A stretch of DNA of 64,000 nt from Novosphingobium sp. 32-60-15 (GCF_002280675.1 NZ_NCEN01000021.1:1-64000); one strand, 5' to 3'. Numbered from the stretch's first letter, positions 55,207 through 63,919 are shown. The notes: generated by a model not told the origin, from the sequence alone. Numbers and translations: made by a program.

Positions 55207-58164
55207 TTAACCGGACGTATTGCGCAACTGGCGGCTGTAAAGCCAGCCAATGCCGATCAGGCTGAAGCCCAGTGCGACGAAGCTGGCGATGCGCAGCAGC
55301 CCTTCAAGGCCAGCAGCATCAAGCACGAAGACCTTGGCGACGGCGGCCAGCATAAGCACAAGTGACACGATCCGCCAATTGTGCAGCTTTTGACGAATGC
55401 CCCACAGCAGGAAGCCGATGGCCAGCGCTATGCCAAGCAAGGAGCGCGCGATGTCTTCTGAATCGCTGAGGCCGGGGGTGACGAGCAGACTGCCGTGGAA
55501 GGCCTGACGCAAAGTGGCCCAAGTGAACCCGATAACCATTGCCATCAGGACGGGTTGCTTCAGCTTGGCCGCGATAGTAGCGGACAGGCCGGGAGTGCGT
55601 TCCAAAAGCAGGAGGCACAGCGGGAGTAGCACAAACAGCGGGGCGAGCAGGTTGAGCAGCGGCAATGCGCCGACGGCTTGCGCGCTCCACAGCGGATTGT
55701 GCAGCATCAGACTGTACCAAGCGGTGTGCAGCGCGGCCGCGGTGGTGAGCGCGATGGCAGCTGTTGTCGCGTTGCGGTTGTGGAGAAGGGCTGCACTGCC
55801 GAGCAGAGCCGCTGCCCAGACAAGGCGTTGGGCAAGGCCGTACTGCACGAAATCCGTACCGATCAGCGCGGCAAAGCCGTGGCGGTAGAAGCTGTGCAGG
55901 GCAATGCCGCCAAGCACGGCGCCGGTTACGACTAGAGTGATGCGGACGGCGCGCGATGCCTTGTCGCGCAGCAGCCACCATGCACCTGCGATCAGCAGGG
56001 CAGGCGCGGCGAGGCGGCGGAGCAGGGCGAGGGGGGCCAATTCTGCGCGGTCGAGCGTTATCGGCACTCCGCCCAATGACCGTGTGGCAAAATCGAGCCA
56101 ATGCATGACCGGCAGGAAGGCCCAACCTGCGATCAGCGTCAGCAGCAGCGCGCCGGGCACAAGCAGCGGGCGCACGCCCGCTTTGCGCTGGTGCAGGGCG
56201 AGCGCGACGAGGCCGAGCGGCGCGGCGAGGGGGAGGGCGATAGGCCGCAGGACTTGGGCCAGCGTGCCATAGGTGAGCAGCGTTGCGGCTGCCTGCGCTC
56301 CCCAGCGAACGGCGCGGGTTTGGGCCAAGAGCGCAAAGACAATCGCGCCAAGCGCTGTGCCGGACCAGCGCAGCAAGGATTGCGTGTTGAACGGATTTGC
56401 CGAATCGCCGAACAGGGCGGCGAGTTCCATTGATCGGTCCGGCATGGTCGTTGCCAAAAGCATCAGCACTGAAAGGCCGCCGAAACTTGCCGCAACCGGT
56501 TCGATGCGGTGATCGCCGGTGCGTGGGGCAAAGACGAGCAGAGCGCAGGCCAGTGCCATGACGCCGACGGGTGCTTGCCAGATGGGCAGGCCGCACCAGA
56601 TGGCTGCGGTGATCAGGAGCCCGCCGGTTGCGATAAGGGTGGCGAAGCGTTTGTCGTTGCGGCGGTCTACACAATTCCAGCCCAGCGCGGCGCTGGCGAA
56701 GACGAGTGCAGCGCCGCCGAGCGAGGCCAGCGTGGTTTCGGCGTCATCGGGGTAGTTGACGTGGCGCAGGGCGAGGATCGGGGCTGACAGTGCAATGGCG
56801 GATAGTTCGACCGCGCGCTGAAGCGTTGCCGGTGTCTGCCATAGCCGCGCGAGCAGGGGACCTGCGTGAATGGCCGCCAGCACGAGGGCGATGGTCAGCA
56901 GCATCGCCATCGACATGGTGTCCCAGACCATCAGCAGGATGAAGGACAGGACGGCGCTGGTGGTGGGGATGATCGAGAGGTCGAGCAACTTTTCGCGCCA
57001 CGCCAGGAACTGGCCTGCGCTGGCGAGCAGGGCGAACAAGGCCCAGTGCAGCGGCTGGAACCCGCCCAGCGCGACGAGCAGGCCCAATTGCGCCGCGCCG
57101 ATGATGGCGGAGATGGCGCGGGTGATGCGCTGTGTGTTTTCGGTGAACACGAACAGCGGGATGAGCAGGGCAAGCAGCGCGACGAAGCCGAAGACCGAGA
57201 GCGCGCCGATCAAGGCGAAGGCCTTGCCCGCGATGATCAGCCACAAGCTCCAGCCTGCGCCGCCGACCAGCGCAATCATGGCAAGCCACGGCCAGCGTTG
57301 CACGCGGGCGACACCGGCAAGGCCCGCGATGGTGAAGCCGAGATAGGCTGCGAGCAACGGAACGTTGGCATCAAGGCCCATCGTCAATGCAGGCGCGGCA
57401 AGGCCGCCCGCAAGGCCGAGCAAGGCCGATGGCATGCCGTGGCGCAGCGAAAGCCACAGCGCGCCGCCGGTGACGAGCGCCAGTCCCGCAAAGGCCGTCA
57501 TCGGGCCGATCAACCCGTAGAGGCTGTGGGCGACGAGCAGGGCGGCATAGAGTGTGGAAATGCCCGCGCCCGATAGCGCTTGTGCGACGCGTGGATCGGC
57601 CACAACATCACGCTTGCGCCATGCCCATTCCGCGCCGCCGATGAGGCCGAGGCCGAACAGCACGCCGCAGATGGCCTGAACGCCGGGGGTGAAGATGCGC
57701 CCGAAGAAGCCTGCATCGATGGCATATTTGACGATGAGGACGCCTGCAATGGCCAGCGTGATGCCGCCTGCCCAGATTGGCAATTTGCGGCCGAACAAGT
57801 CTTCGAAATTGAATGCGGGACCGGTTTTGACAGGGGCGGGTTTTGGCGTTTGTTGATGAAGTACTGGCGCAGGAGCTTGTGGTTCAGGTTCCGGCGCGGT
57901 TTTTATCACCACGGGCACTGTGACGCGGGCCTCGCGGGGCGGGAGGGGCGCGGCGGGTACTGGAGCTGCCGGTTCGGGCGCGCTTTGCGATGGGGGCGGG
58001 GTGGCTGGTGTTTCACGTGGAACAGGCTGCGCTTCTGCGGCGATGCGGCGGCGCAGTTCGTTTTCCACCAGTAGCAGCCGGTGTTCGGTGCGCGACAGCC
58101 GTGAACGCGTGTTCAGCAGCAGGCCGCCCCCGATGAACATCAACACTGTGACGATCAATTCCAT
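55207..58164 (-). CDS. large DUF2339 membrane protein
   Basis: About 985 residues with more than twenty hydrophobic segments. The N-terminal anchor is followed by a short coiled part and a Pro/Ala/Glu linker (to about 125), then FEDLFGRKLPIWAGGITLAIAGVLIVKYAIDAGFFG, the DUF2339 signature. These proteins are of unknown function. The start at 58164 (MELIVTVLMFIGGG) fits the anchor. A parS site lies in the region encoding the linker. Confidence 0.88.
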   Translation of the reverse strand: MELIVTVLMFIGGGLLLNTRSRLSRTEHRLLLVENELRRRIAAEAQPVPRETPATPPPSQSAPEPAAPVPAAPLPPREARVTVPVVIKTAPEPEPQAPAPVLHQQTPKPAPVKTGPAFNFEDLFGRKLPIWAGGITLAIAGVLIVKYAIDAGFFGRIFTPGVQAICGVLFGLGLIGGAEWAWRKRDVVADPRVAQALSGAGISTLYAALLVAHSLYGLIGPMTAFAGLALVTGGALWLSLRHGMPSALLGLAGGLAAPALTMGLDANVPLLAAYLGFTIAGLAGVARVQRWPWLAMIALVGGAGWSLWLIIAGKAFALIGALSVFGFVALLALLIPLFVFTENTQRITRAISAIIGAAQLGLLVALGGFQPLHWALFALLASAGQFLAWREKLLDLSIIPTTSAVLSFILLMVWDTMSMAMLLTIALVLAAIHAGPLLARLWQTPATLQRAVELSAIALSAPILALRHVNYPDDAETTLASLGGAALVFASAALGWNCVDRRNDKRFATLIATGGLLITAAIWCGLPIWQAPVGVMALACALLVFAPRTGDHRIEPVAASFGGLSVLMLLATTMPDRSMELAALFGDSANPFNTQSLLRWSGTALGAIVFALLAQTRAVRWGAQAAATLLTYGTLAQVLRPIALPLAAPLGLVALALHQRKAGVRPLLVPGALLLTLIAGWAFLPVMHWLDFATRSLGGVPITLDRAELAPLALLRRLAAPALLIAGAWWLLRDKASRAVRITLVVTGAVLGGIALHSFYRHGFAALIGTDFVQYGLAQRLVWAAALLGSAALLHNRNATTAAIALTTAAALHTAWYSLMLHNPLWSAQAVGALPLLNLLAPLFVLLPLCLLLLERTPGLSATIAAKLKQPVLMAMVIGFTWATLRQAFHGSLLVTPGLSDSEDIARSLLGIALAIGFLLWGIRQKLHNWRIVSLVLMLAAVAKVFVLDAAGLEGLLRIASFVALGFSLIGIGWLYSRQLRNTSG
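58009..58024. promoter_or_regulatory. parS-like site 7
   Basis: TGTTTCACGTGGAACA matches the ParB consensus, inside the DUF2339 gene, 32 kb from the putative origin. Confidence 0.9.
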
Positions 58165-58208
58165 GCCCAGTTCCCCTATTCGAATCGGGGGTGTATCGCA
58201 AAATTGAT

Positions 58209-58240
58209 CGGCGTTCAATTATTTTATTAGACGGTGTTCA
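58209..58240. promoter_or_regulatory. direct repeat CGGYGTTCA upstream of the TetR gene
   Basis: CGGCGTTCA (58209-58217) and CGGTGTTCA (58232-58240) flank an AT-rich stretch that could hold a -10 region. They lie between the divergent DUF2339 and TetR genes and are candidates for the regulator's own binding site. Confidence 0.3.
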
Positions 58241-58302
58241 GTTTAGCGCGTAAAGTCAAACCAAGCACATGAATCACCGGCGAAAACATTGGGGCGCAAA
58301 CC

Positions 58303-58887
58303 ATGGGACGCAGGTCCGATCACAGCCGCGCGGAATTGAGCGAGATTATCGTGGCGGCAGGATACCGCCATATGGAAGAAGTTGGCTTTGCGCATTTTTC
58401 CGCGCGCGAGGTGGCCAAGCGCATCGGCTATTCCATCGGCACGATCTACAACGTGTTCGGCAGCTATGATGCGCTGATTCTGGCCATAAACGGGCGCACG
58501 CTGGCGTTGTGGCGCGATTATCTGGAGCGGCGGCTGGAGCAATCGCAAGGGGGCAGGCTGGGCCACGCGATTGAAGCCTATTTCGAATTTGCGGCAAAAC
58601 ACCGCCACGCTTGGGCTGCGATTTATGATTTCCGGCTGCCCGACGACCTTAGCCCGCCCGAAACCTATCAGGCGCAAGTGCGTGCGATTTTTGACATTGT
58701 AGTGGCCGAGGTGCGCGCGGCATTGCCCGCAACACGCAAGGGCGAGGCTGCAAGCTTGACGCGGTCCTTGCTGGCAACCGTTCATGGCCATTGCGTGTTC
58801 GCCATGAACGGCACGTTTGCCATGCTGGGTGAGCACGAGCCTGCGCGTGCGGTACTGGACCGCGTGCGCGAGGCTGTGGCATCATAA
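58303..58887 (+). CDS. TetR-family transcriptional regulator
   Basis: A 194-residue regulator. The DNA-binding helices are ELSEIIVAAGYRHMEEVGFAHFSAREVAKRIGYSIGTIYNVFGSYDALILAINGRTL (about 10-68), with a C-terminal TetR-like ligand domain of the WHG group (GEAASLTRSLLATVHGHCVFAMNG). Its ligand is unknown. It is divergent from DUF2339. Confidence 0.9.
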   Translation: MGRRSDHSRAELSEIIVAAGYRHMEEVGFAHFSAREVAKRIGYSIGTIYNVFGSYDALILAINGRTLALWRDYLERRLEQSQGGRLGHAIEAYFEFAAKHRHAWAAIYDFRLPDDLSPPETYQAQVRAIFDIVVAEVRAALPATRKGEAASLTRSLLATVHGHCVFAMNGTFAMLGEHEPARAVLDRVREAVAS

Positions 58888-58889
58888 GA

Positions 58890-59330
58890 TCAGGCGGCGG
58901 CGTAGGCTTCTGCTTCAGCCGCGATGAGAATGTCGGCAAGCATCCAGTACGCTTCGCCCCATGCGGCCAGCACTTCATCGGTTGCGGTATCAGCGCCCAG
59001 AACGTCGCGAATGGCGGGCAAAAGCGCTTCTGCTACCAGCGGATAATGTTCTGCTTTTACACCGCTTTCCACGTGGCGGGCGACCATGCGGTTAACGGCA
59101 GGGCCAAGGTTTTCAAGCTTGTCGATGTTTTTGGCATAAGCGAGAATTGCGCCTGCCAGACGGCGCGGCTGTTCGCCGCTGTCCTGCGCAGCTTTATCAA
59201 ACATCGCTGCGGCCTCGGCGTTCTGGAACAGCCGTGCATACATGGCCGTGGTGATGGCAAGCCCATGCTTTTCAATGGCGGGTGCAGTAGCCTTGACGAT
59301 GGTTTTGGCGTGTTCGGAAGCAGTGCGCAT
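58890..59330 (-). CDS. single-domain globin (flavohemoglobin-like)
   Basis: A 146-residue globin like Vitreoscilla haemoglobin and the heme domain of Hmp: ATAPAIEKHGLAITTAMYARLFQNAEAAAMFDKA with the distal helix, proximal His in RMVARHVESGVKAEHYPLVAEALL, and DEVLAAWGEAYWMLADILIAAEAEAY. No reductase domain follows. It is divergent from an NsrR-like regulator, so a role in nitric oxide detoxification is likely. Confidence 0.9.
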   Translation of the reverse strand: MRTASEHAKTIVKATAPAIEKHGLAITTAMYARLFQNAEAAAMFDKAAQDSGEQPRRLAGAILAYAKNIDKLENLGPAVNRMVARHVESGVKAEHYPLVAEALLPAIRDVLGADTATDEVLAAWGEAYWMLADILIAAEAEAYAAA

Positions 59331-59356
59331 GGGGTCTCTCCAATCAGGTAATTCAT

Positions 59357-59366
59357 ATACCGGTAT
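59357..59366. promoter_or_regulatory. candidate NsrR operator
   Basis: The perfect palindrome ATACCGGTAT lies in an AT-rich stretch (59348-59380) midway between the divergent globin and nsrR-like genes, where one operator could control both. Confidence 0.4.
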
Positions 59367-59411
59367 TAAAAATGCTTGATTAAGGCAAGCGAAAATTCGA
59401 CAGGATGAAGC

Positions 59412-59864
59412 ATGCAATTGACCCAGCACACCGATTTTGGATTGCGCCTGCTCATTATGCTCGCGCGCAATGACGAAGCGATTGCCCTGCCTTCATTCGC
59501 AGCGCAGCAGGGGCTGAGCTACAACCATGTGGCAAAAGTTGCGCAGGCACTGGTCCACGAAGGGTTTGCCGTGTCCCGGCGCGGGCGCAATGGCGGGATC
59601 ACCCTGGCACGACCGGCCGCCGACATTCGCGTGGGCGACGTTGTCCGCAAACTGGAACGCGGCATGCGGCTGGCCGATTGTGCAAATTGTGCACTGAAAC
59701 ATGACTGCGCGTTAAGCAGTGTTCTGGCCGAGGCGCTGGCGGCGTTTATGGCGGTGCTTGATCGCTACAGCTTGGCCGATGTTGCGCAAAGTGGCGTTCC
59801 GGCCTTTGCGCCGTGGGCAATGTTGCCCACTGTGCCGACCTGCGCGGTTATGGGGCCTTCCTGA
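59412..59864 (+). CDS. nsrR: Rrf2-family regulator, NsrR-like
   Basis: A 150-residue iron-sulfur regulator. It starts MQLTQHTDFGLRLLIMLA, has a wing-helix (YNHVAKVAQALVHEGFAVSRRGRNGGITLARPA), and Cys90, Cys93 and Cys99 (C-x2-C-x5-C) as cluster ligands; the first gap is shorter than the C-x4-C of E. coli NsrR. Nitric oxide damages the cluster and releases DNA. It faces the globin gene. Confidence 0.88.
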   Translation: MQLTQHTDFGLRLLIMLARNDEAIALPSFAAQQGLSYNHVAKVAQALVHEGFAVSRRGRNGGITLARPAADIRVGDVVRKLERGMRLADCANCALKHDCALSSVLAEALAAFMAVLDRYSLADVAQSGVPAFAPWAMLPTVPTCAVMGPS

Positions 59865-60288
59865 GCGCGGCGACGCACGCCGCGCGGTCAACATCGCGTC
59901 CATCGCCGCGCCGGGCATCGACGTAAGTTGCGGTGGCGCGCGATGAACCGGGTTGCGGATAGAGATAGACGTCGAGAATGCAGGCCGTTCCGGTCCATTG
60001 CAGCTTGCGTGCATCGTCTTCGATCAGATCAAGCCGGGGCGTGCCGAAAATCCGGCCCAATTGCAGCGCATCGGCACCGATCACGCTTTCAAGGCCGGGG
60101 ATCATCTGGATTTGCGCAGAGGGCCGCGTGACGGGGGCAGGACGCGGCACATTTGTGCGGACAGGCGGCGCAACAGAACGGACCTGGGCAGGGCCGCCCG
60201 ATGATGTTGCCCCCCCGCCGCAAGATGCGAGCAGGAGCGACATGGGCGCAAGTGCGGCAAGCGCAACGGTGGAGCGGGTAAACGGCAT
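59848..60288 (-). CDS. Pro-rich lipoprotein
   Basis: A 146-residue protein with lipoprotein signal VALAALAPMSLLLASC, a Gly/Ser/Pro linker and a C-terminal domain (ESVIGADALQLGRIFGTPRLDLIEDDARKLQWTGTACILDVYLYP). The C-terminal part resembles a small domain seen in many sphingomonad lipoproteins, but I cannot name it. Its stop overlaps the nsrR end by 17 bases. The start could be a few codons off. Confidence 0.72.
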   Translation of the reverse strand: MPFTRSTVALAALAPMSLLLASCGGGATSSGGPAQVRSVAPPVRTNVPRPAPVTRPSAQIQMIPGLESVIGADALQLGRIFGTPRLDLIEDDARKLQWTGTACILDVYLYPQPGSSRATATYVDARRGDGRDVDRAACVAALRKAP

Positions 60289-60414
60289 AATCACATTCGC
60301 GGGAATGGCGCGGCCTGCCCACCGGGTCAACGCCGCAGCCAACCTTCTGGCGCATCACGCGCGCACTTCAGCGCGGCTACTATGGTGGAATCGAAGTTCG
60401 TAACTTTAATGGAT

Positions 60415-60553
60415 CGTCACCCTGAACTTGTTTCAGGGTCCATTCCTCCGCGCGCACTTACGCCCGAATATTGCAGCAAACCGGGCCGCTGCGCTGCCGC
60501 GAGGCGCAAGTGCGCGCGGCACGATGGATGCTGAAACAAGTTCAGCATGACGA
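60415..60553. repeat. inverted pair of CTGAAACAAGTTCAG palindromes, family C copy 2
   Basis: CGTCACCCTGAACTTGTTTCAGGGTCCAT and, about 80 bases on and inverted, ATGGATGCTGAAACAAGTTCAGCATGACGA. It fills the middle of the 60289-60676 gap; the rest of that gap shows no gene, only the probable kinase promoter. Confidence 0.8.
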
Positions 60554-60676
60554 AGAATTTATGAGATGAACTTCAGTTCCATCTGGCTCTTGGCTGCGCT
60601 TGCCGCAATCAGGCGAAGTCGCTAGGCGGTGCGCGAACATTTATTCACGCACCAGATTGAACAGGGCCACCGCCAA

Positions 60677-61672
60677 ATGTCCGAACCGCTTTATGACGTC
60701 ATCGCCATCGGCAACGCCATCGTCGATGTCATGGCACCGTGTGATGATGCCGACATTGACCAGCTTGGGCTGGCCAAAGGCGGGATGACTCTGGTTGATA
60801 CCGACCGCGCCCGCGAACTGTACGATGCGATGGGGCCTGCGCGCGAGATTTCGGGCGGATCAGCCGCGAATACTTTGGCAGGGCTTGCTGCGCTGGGGGC
60901 AAAATGTGCGTTCATCGGGCAGGTTGCAGACGACCAGTTGGGCGAAGTGTTTGCCCATGACATTCGCGCTGGCGGCATCGCCTTTGATACCGCCGCGCGC
61001 GAAAGCGATCCGCCAACGGCGCGATGCCTGATCTTTGTGACGCCCGATGGCCAGCGTACGATGAACACGTTCCTGGGTGCATCGCAATTCCTGCCCGCAG
61101 CGGCGCTGGATGACGCGACCATCGCAGCCGCCAGCATCCTGTATCTGGAAGGGTATTTGTGGGACCCCGAAGAGCCGCGCAAGGCGATGCGCCGCGCGAT
61201 TGCGGCGGCACGCAATGCAGGGCGCAAAGTGGCGTTCACGCTGTCTGATGCGTTCGTGATTTCGCGTCATGGTGATGATTTCCGCGCGCTGATCGACGCG
61301 GGCGAGATCGACATTCTGTTTGCCAACGAACATGAACTGGCGGCGCTGACGGGCGTGGAAGATTTCCACGCCGGGATGGAACAATTGGCTGCCAAAGTGC
61401 CGACTGTTGTCGTTACCCGCAGTGAAAACGGCGCGCATGCAGTAAGCGGCGGGGAAAGCGCGCATGTGCCTGCTGAGCCCATTGACAAGGTTGTGGACAC
61501 GACCGGAGCGGGTGATCTGTTTGCGGCAGGGTTCCTGTTCGGCCATGTGCGCGGCCGTTCATTGGCCGAGTGCCTGACGCTGGGCGCGATTTGCGCGGCG
61601 GAGATCATTTCGCACTATGGCGCGCGGCCAGAGGCGGACTTGCAGGAACTGGTTGCAGCGCGGCTGGGTTGA
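60677..61672 (+). CDS. PfkB-family kinase, adenosine kinase-like
   Basis: A 331-residue ribokinase-fold protein. YDVIAIGNAIVDVMAP opens it, GGSAANTLAGLAALGAKCAFIGQVADDQLGEVF is the N-terminal PfkB block and DTTGAGDLFAAGFLFGHVRG holds the catalytic Asp. Sphingomonad proteins of this type are annotated as adenosine kinase; other sugars cannot be excluded. The frame opens at 60629; the conserved start is the ATG at 60677. Confidence 0.88.
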   Translation: MSEPLYDVIAIGNAIVDVMAPCDDADIDQLGLAKGGMTLVDTDRARELYDAMGPAREISGGSAANTLAGLAALGAKCAFIGQVADDQLGEVFAHDIRAGGIAFDTAARESDPPTARCLIFVTPDGQRTMNTFLGASQFLPAAALDDATIAAASILYLEGYLWDPEEPRKAMRRAIAAARNAGRKVAFTLSDAFVISRHGDDFRALIDAGEIDILFANEHELAALTGVEDFHAGMEQLAAKVPTVVVTRSENGAHAVSGGESAHVPAEPIDKVVDTTGAGDLFAAGFLFGHVRGRSLAECLTLGAICAAEIISHYGARPEADLQELVAARLG

Positions 61673-61715
61673 TTGCTGCTTTTAGAGCGGGATGACGTTA
61701 CACTGACTCAGATCT

Positions 61716-61779
61716 CCGTTCGTGTCGAGCGAAGTCGAGACACTTTGCGCGGTGTCTCGACTTCGCTCGACACGAACGG
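61716..61779. repeat. perfect 28-bp hairpin element, family D
   Basis: Arms of 28 bp (61716-61743 and 61752-61779), beginning CCGTTCGTGTCGAGCG, pair without mismatch around the loop TTTGCGCG. It follows the kinase stop by 43 bases. The same sequence motif (GTCTCGACTTCGCTCGACAC) is a common intergenic repeat in sphingomonads as I recall. Confidence 0.85.
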
Positions 61780-61834
61780 GACTTTTTTGAATCCGTGTAA
61801 AGTCATCACGATCTAAGACGCGTAAGAGCGTAAG

Positions 61835-61872
61835 GTCCACCCCCGACCCCTCCCGCAAGCGGGGGGGGGGAG
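61835..61872. repeat. REP-like palindrome, family B copy 5
   Basis: TCCACCCCCGACCCCTCCCGC-AA-GCGGG ends in a run of eleven or so G. The 221-base gap between kinase and CBS genes holds only this and the family D hairpin. Confidence 0.75.
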
Positions 61873-61894
61873 AAGGGTGGCCTTCGCGGCAGGT

Positions 61895-62323
61895 TCAGGC
61901 CTGCTGGATGTAGGACCGCATGGCGTCGGCTTCGGCTTCAATCTTGTCGATGCGGTATTTTACCAGATCTCCGATCGAGACGAAGGCGACCATCGTGCCG
62001 CCATCGACCACGGGCAAGTGGCGGAAGCGGCGCTGGGTCATCAGGGCGAGCGCTTCGAGCACGGAGGTGCCCGACGTGATAGTGATGACCGGCGCGGTCA
62101 TCATGTCGCGCACTTTCATGTGCAGCGCAGCTTCGCCGTGTTTGTGCAGGCAGCGCATCATGTCGCGTTCGGAAAAGATGCCTGCAACGCCGGTTTCGCC
62201 ATCACGCACGGGAAGCGCACCGATCCGGTGCTCGGCCAGCATGGTGATGGCATCCGACACGTTGTCGTCTGCACTGCAGCTCCACACTTCACCGCGTCCG
62301 GCAATAACTTGGGCAATTGTCAT
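61895..62323 (-). CDS. tandem CBS-domain protein
   Basis: A 142-residue protein of two CBS domains (about 15-65 and 78-130): NVSDAITMLAEHRIGALPVRDGETGVAGIFSERDMMR and SVLEALALMTQRRFRHLPVVDGGTMVAFVSIGDLVKYR. It should bind an adenine nucleotide and sense energy state. GGAGGA with good spacing fixes the ATG at 62323, inside a longer frame that starts at 62428. Confidence 0.9.
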   Translation of the reverse strand: MTIAQVIAGRGEVWSCSADDNVSDAITMLAEHRIGALPVRDGETGVAGIFSERDMMRCLHKHGEAALHMKVRDMMTAPVITITSGTSVLEALALMTQRRFRHLPVVDGGTMVAFVSIGDLVKYRIDKIEAEADAMRSYIQQA

Positions 62324-62467
62324 GGCATCCTCCGATTGGTTGATGGCCGCGCATGCGCCTTTGGGCGTCTTGCGTTCCATTGGTCTCCCTGCTGGATCAT
62401 GACACCGATTCGGCCCTTGCGAAAGCATTTGCCTTCACCATTTTGATGCGCAAAGGTTCGAACGCTA

Positions 62468-62755
62468 ATGGCAAGCCATTCCCCGCTGGATGATCCCATC
62501 AACGCAAGCTTTGCGTGGGCGCGTTATCGCATGCTGATGAAGTGGATGGGCGCTTTTGCCGGCCTTGTCGTGCTGGCGGTACTGGTGCTGCTTTATTTCT
62601 GGTACGGGTTTGTTTCGATCCACTTGTACATCGCCACGGCTTTGGGCGTGGGACTGACGATCATGTTGATGGCCGCGCTGATGGGACTGGTGTTCCTGTC
62701 CAGCGGAACGGGCCACGACGAATCAATCGAAGACCCGTTCGAGGATGTTCGCTAA
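62468..62755 (+). CDS. small two-helix membrane protein
   Basis: A 95-residue protein with transmembrane segments at about 26-48 and 53-77 and a short acidic tail. It is common in sphingomonads as an unnamed protein; no function is known. It is 58 bases before the IscA-like gene and may belong to the same transcript. Confidence 0.75.
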   Translation: MASHSPLDDPINASFAWARYRMLMKWMGAFAGLVVLAVLVLLYFWYGFVSIHLYIATALGVGLTIMLMAALMGLVFLSSGTGHDESIEDPFEDVR

Positions 62756-62813
62756 TCCGGCGCTGTGTGGTTCAGGCGTTGAGGTTTGGCTGCATAGCCC
62801 CTATCTTGTGCCC

Positions 62814-63146
62814 ATGTCTGAACCTGTCATCTCGCTCGCCCCAAGCGCTGCCGCGCGCGTTGCCACCATCGCGGCCAAGCAGGACAAGCCTGCAATCCTG
62901 CGGCTGTCGGTCGAAGGGGGCGGCTGTTCGGGCTTTCAATACAAATTCGGGCTGGCCGATGCGCCGGAAGCTGATGATACGATTGCCGAGACTGAAGGCG
63001 TGAAACTGCTGGTTGATTCTGTCAGCCTTGGCCTGCTGGAAGGCAGTGTGGTGGAATATGTGGAATCGCTGGGCGGTGCGGCCTTCCGGGTGAGCAATCC
63101 GCAAGCGGCATCGGGCTGTGGCTGCGGTTCCTCGTTCGCCATATGA
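62814..63146 (+). CDS. erpA: iron-sulfur cluster assembly/insertion protein, IscA/ErpA type
   Basis: A 110-residue A-type carrier with the three ligand cysteines: Cys38 in EGGGCSGFQYKFG and Cys102 and Cys104 in SGCGCGSSFA. It delivers clusters to apo-proteins. Whether it is ErpA or IscA cannot be told; the C-terminal GCGCGSSFAI favours ErpA. Its end overlaps xth by four bases. The frame extends upstream to 62745. Confidence 0.9.
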   Translation: MSEPVISLAPSAAARVATIAAKQDKPAILRLSVEGGGCSGFQYKFGLADAPEADDTIAETEGVKLLVDSVSLGLLEGSVVEYVESLGGAAFRVSNPQAASGCGCGSSFAI

Positions 63147-63919
63147 TCAAAGTTGCATCGTTCAATATCAACGGGATCAAGGCCCGGTTGCCGCGCTTGC
63201 TGGAATGGCTGGAGGAAACCCGGCCATCTGTTGCGTGTTTGCAAGAGATCAAGACGCAGGATGAGGGCTTTCCCGCCGCCGAGTTCGAGAAGATCGGCTA
63301 TCATGCGATCTGGCACGGGCAGAAAGGCTTTAACGGCGTTGCCATCCTGGCTGACGGAGAAAAGCCGGTAGAGGTGCAGCGCGGGCTGGTGGGGGAGCCC
63401 GAGGACGAACATTCGCGCTATCTTGAGGCCGATGTGTTCGGCGTGCGCGTGGCGTGCATCTATTTGCCCAATGGCAATCCGCAGCCGGGGCCGAAGTTTG
63501 ATTACAAGCTGCGCTGGATGGAGCGGCTGCGCACCCGCATGGCGCAGATTGCCGCCGAGGAAGTGCCTGCGCTGGTGATTGGCGATTACAACGTGATCCC
63601 TGAAGACAAGGACACCTATTCGGTCAAGGCGATGGCCGATGATGCGCTGATGCAGCCTGAATCGCGCGATGCCTATCGCCGGTTGCTCAACGATGGCTGG
63701 ACCGATGCGATTGACCTGTTCAATCCGCAGGGCGGGGTGTGGACGTTCTGGGACTATCAGGCAGGGGCCTGGCAGCGTGACCACGGCTTCCGCATCGATC
63801 ACGCGTTGCTTTCGCCCGAACTGGCTGACAGGTTGATCGCAGCGGGCGTGGACAAGGATTATCGCGGGCGCGAAAAGGCGAGCGATCATGCGCCGGTCTG
63901 GGTGCAATTGCGCGCGTAG
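63143..63919 (+). CDS. xth: exodeoxyribonuclease III
   Basis: A 258-residue endonuclease/exonuclease/phosphatase fold enzyme for abasic-site repair. IKVASFNINGIKARLPRLLEWLEETRPSVACLQEIK, YLPNGNP, GDYNVIP and KASDHAPVWVQL carry the catalytic Asn, Glu, Asp and His. Its ATG overlaps the IscA-like stop by four bases. The last 81 bases of the window show no gene. Confidence 0.95.
   Translation: MIKVASFNINGIKARLPRLLEWLEETRPSVACLQEIKTQDEGFPAAEFEKIGYHAIWHGQKGFNGVAILADGEKPVEVQRGLVGEPEDEHSRYLEADVFGVRVACIYLPNGNPQPGPKFDYKLRWMERLRTRMAQIAAEEVPALVIGDYNVIPEDKDTYSVKAMADDALMQPESRDAYRRLLNDGWTDAIDLFNPQGGVWTFWDYQAGAWQRDHGFRIDHALLSPELADRLIAAGVDKDYRGREKASDHAPVWVQLRA

Noticed and set aside
59060..59080. An eighth parS site at TTTCCACGTGGCGG
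   Set aside because: Only the core CACGTG is shared; the outer bases do not match the ParB consensus.
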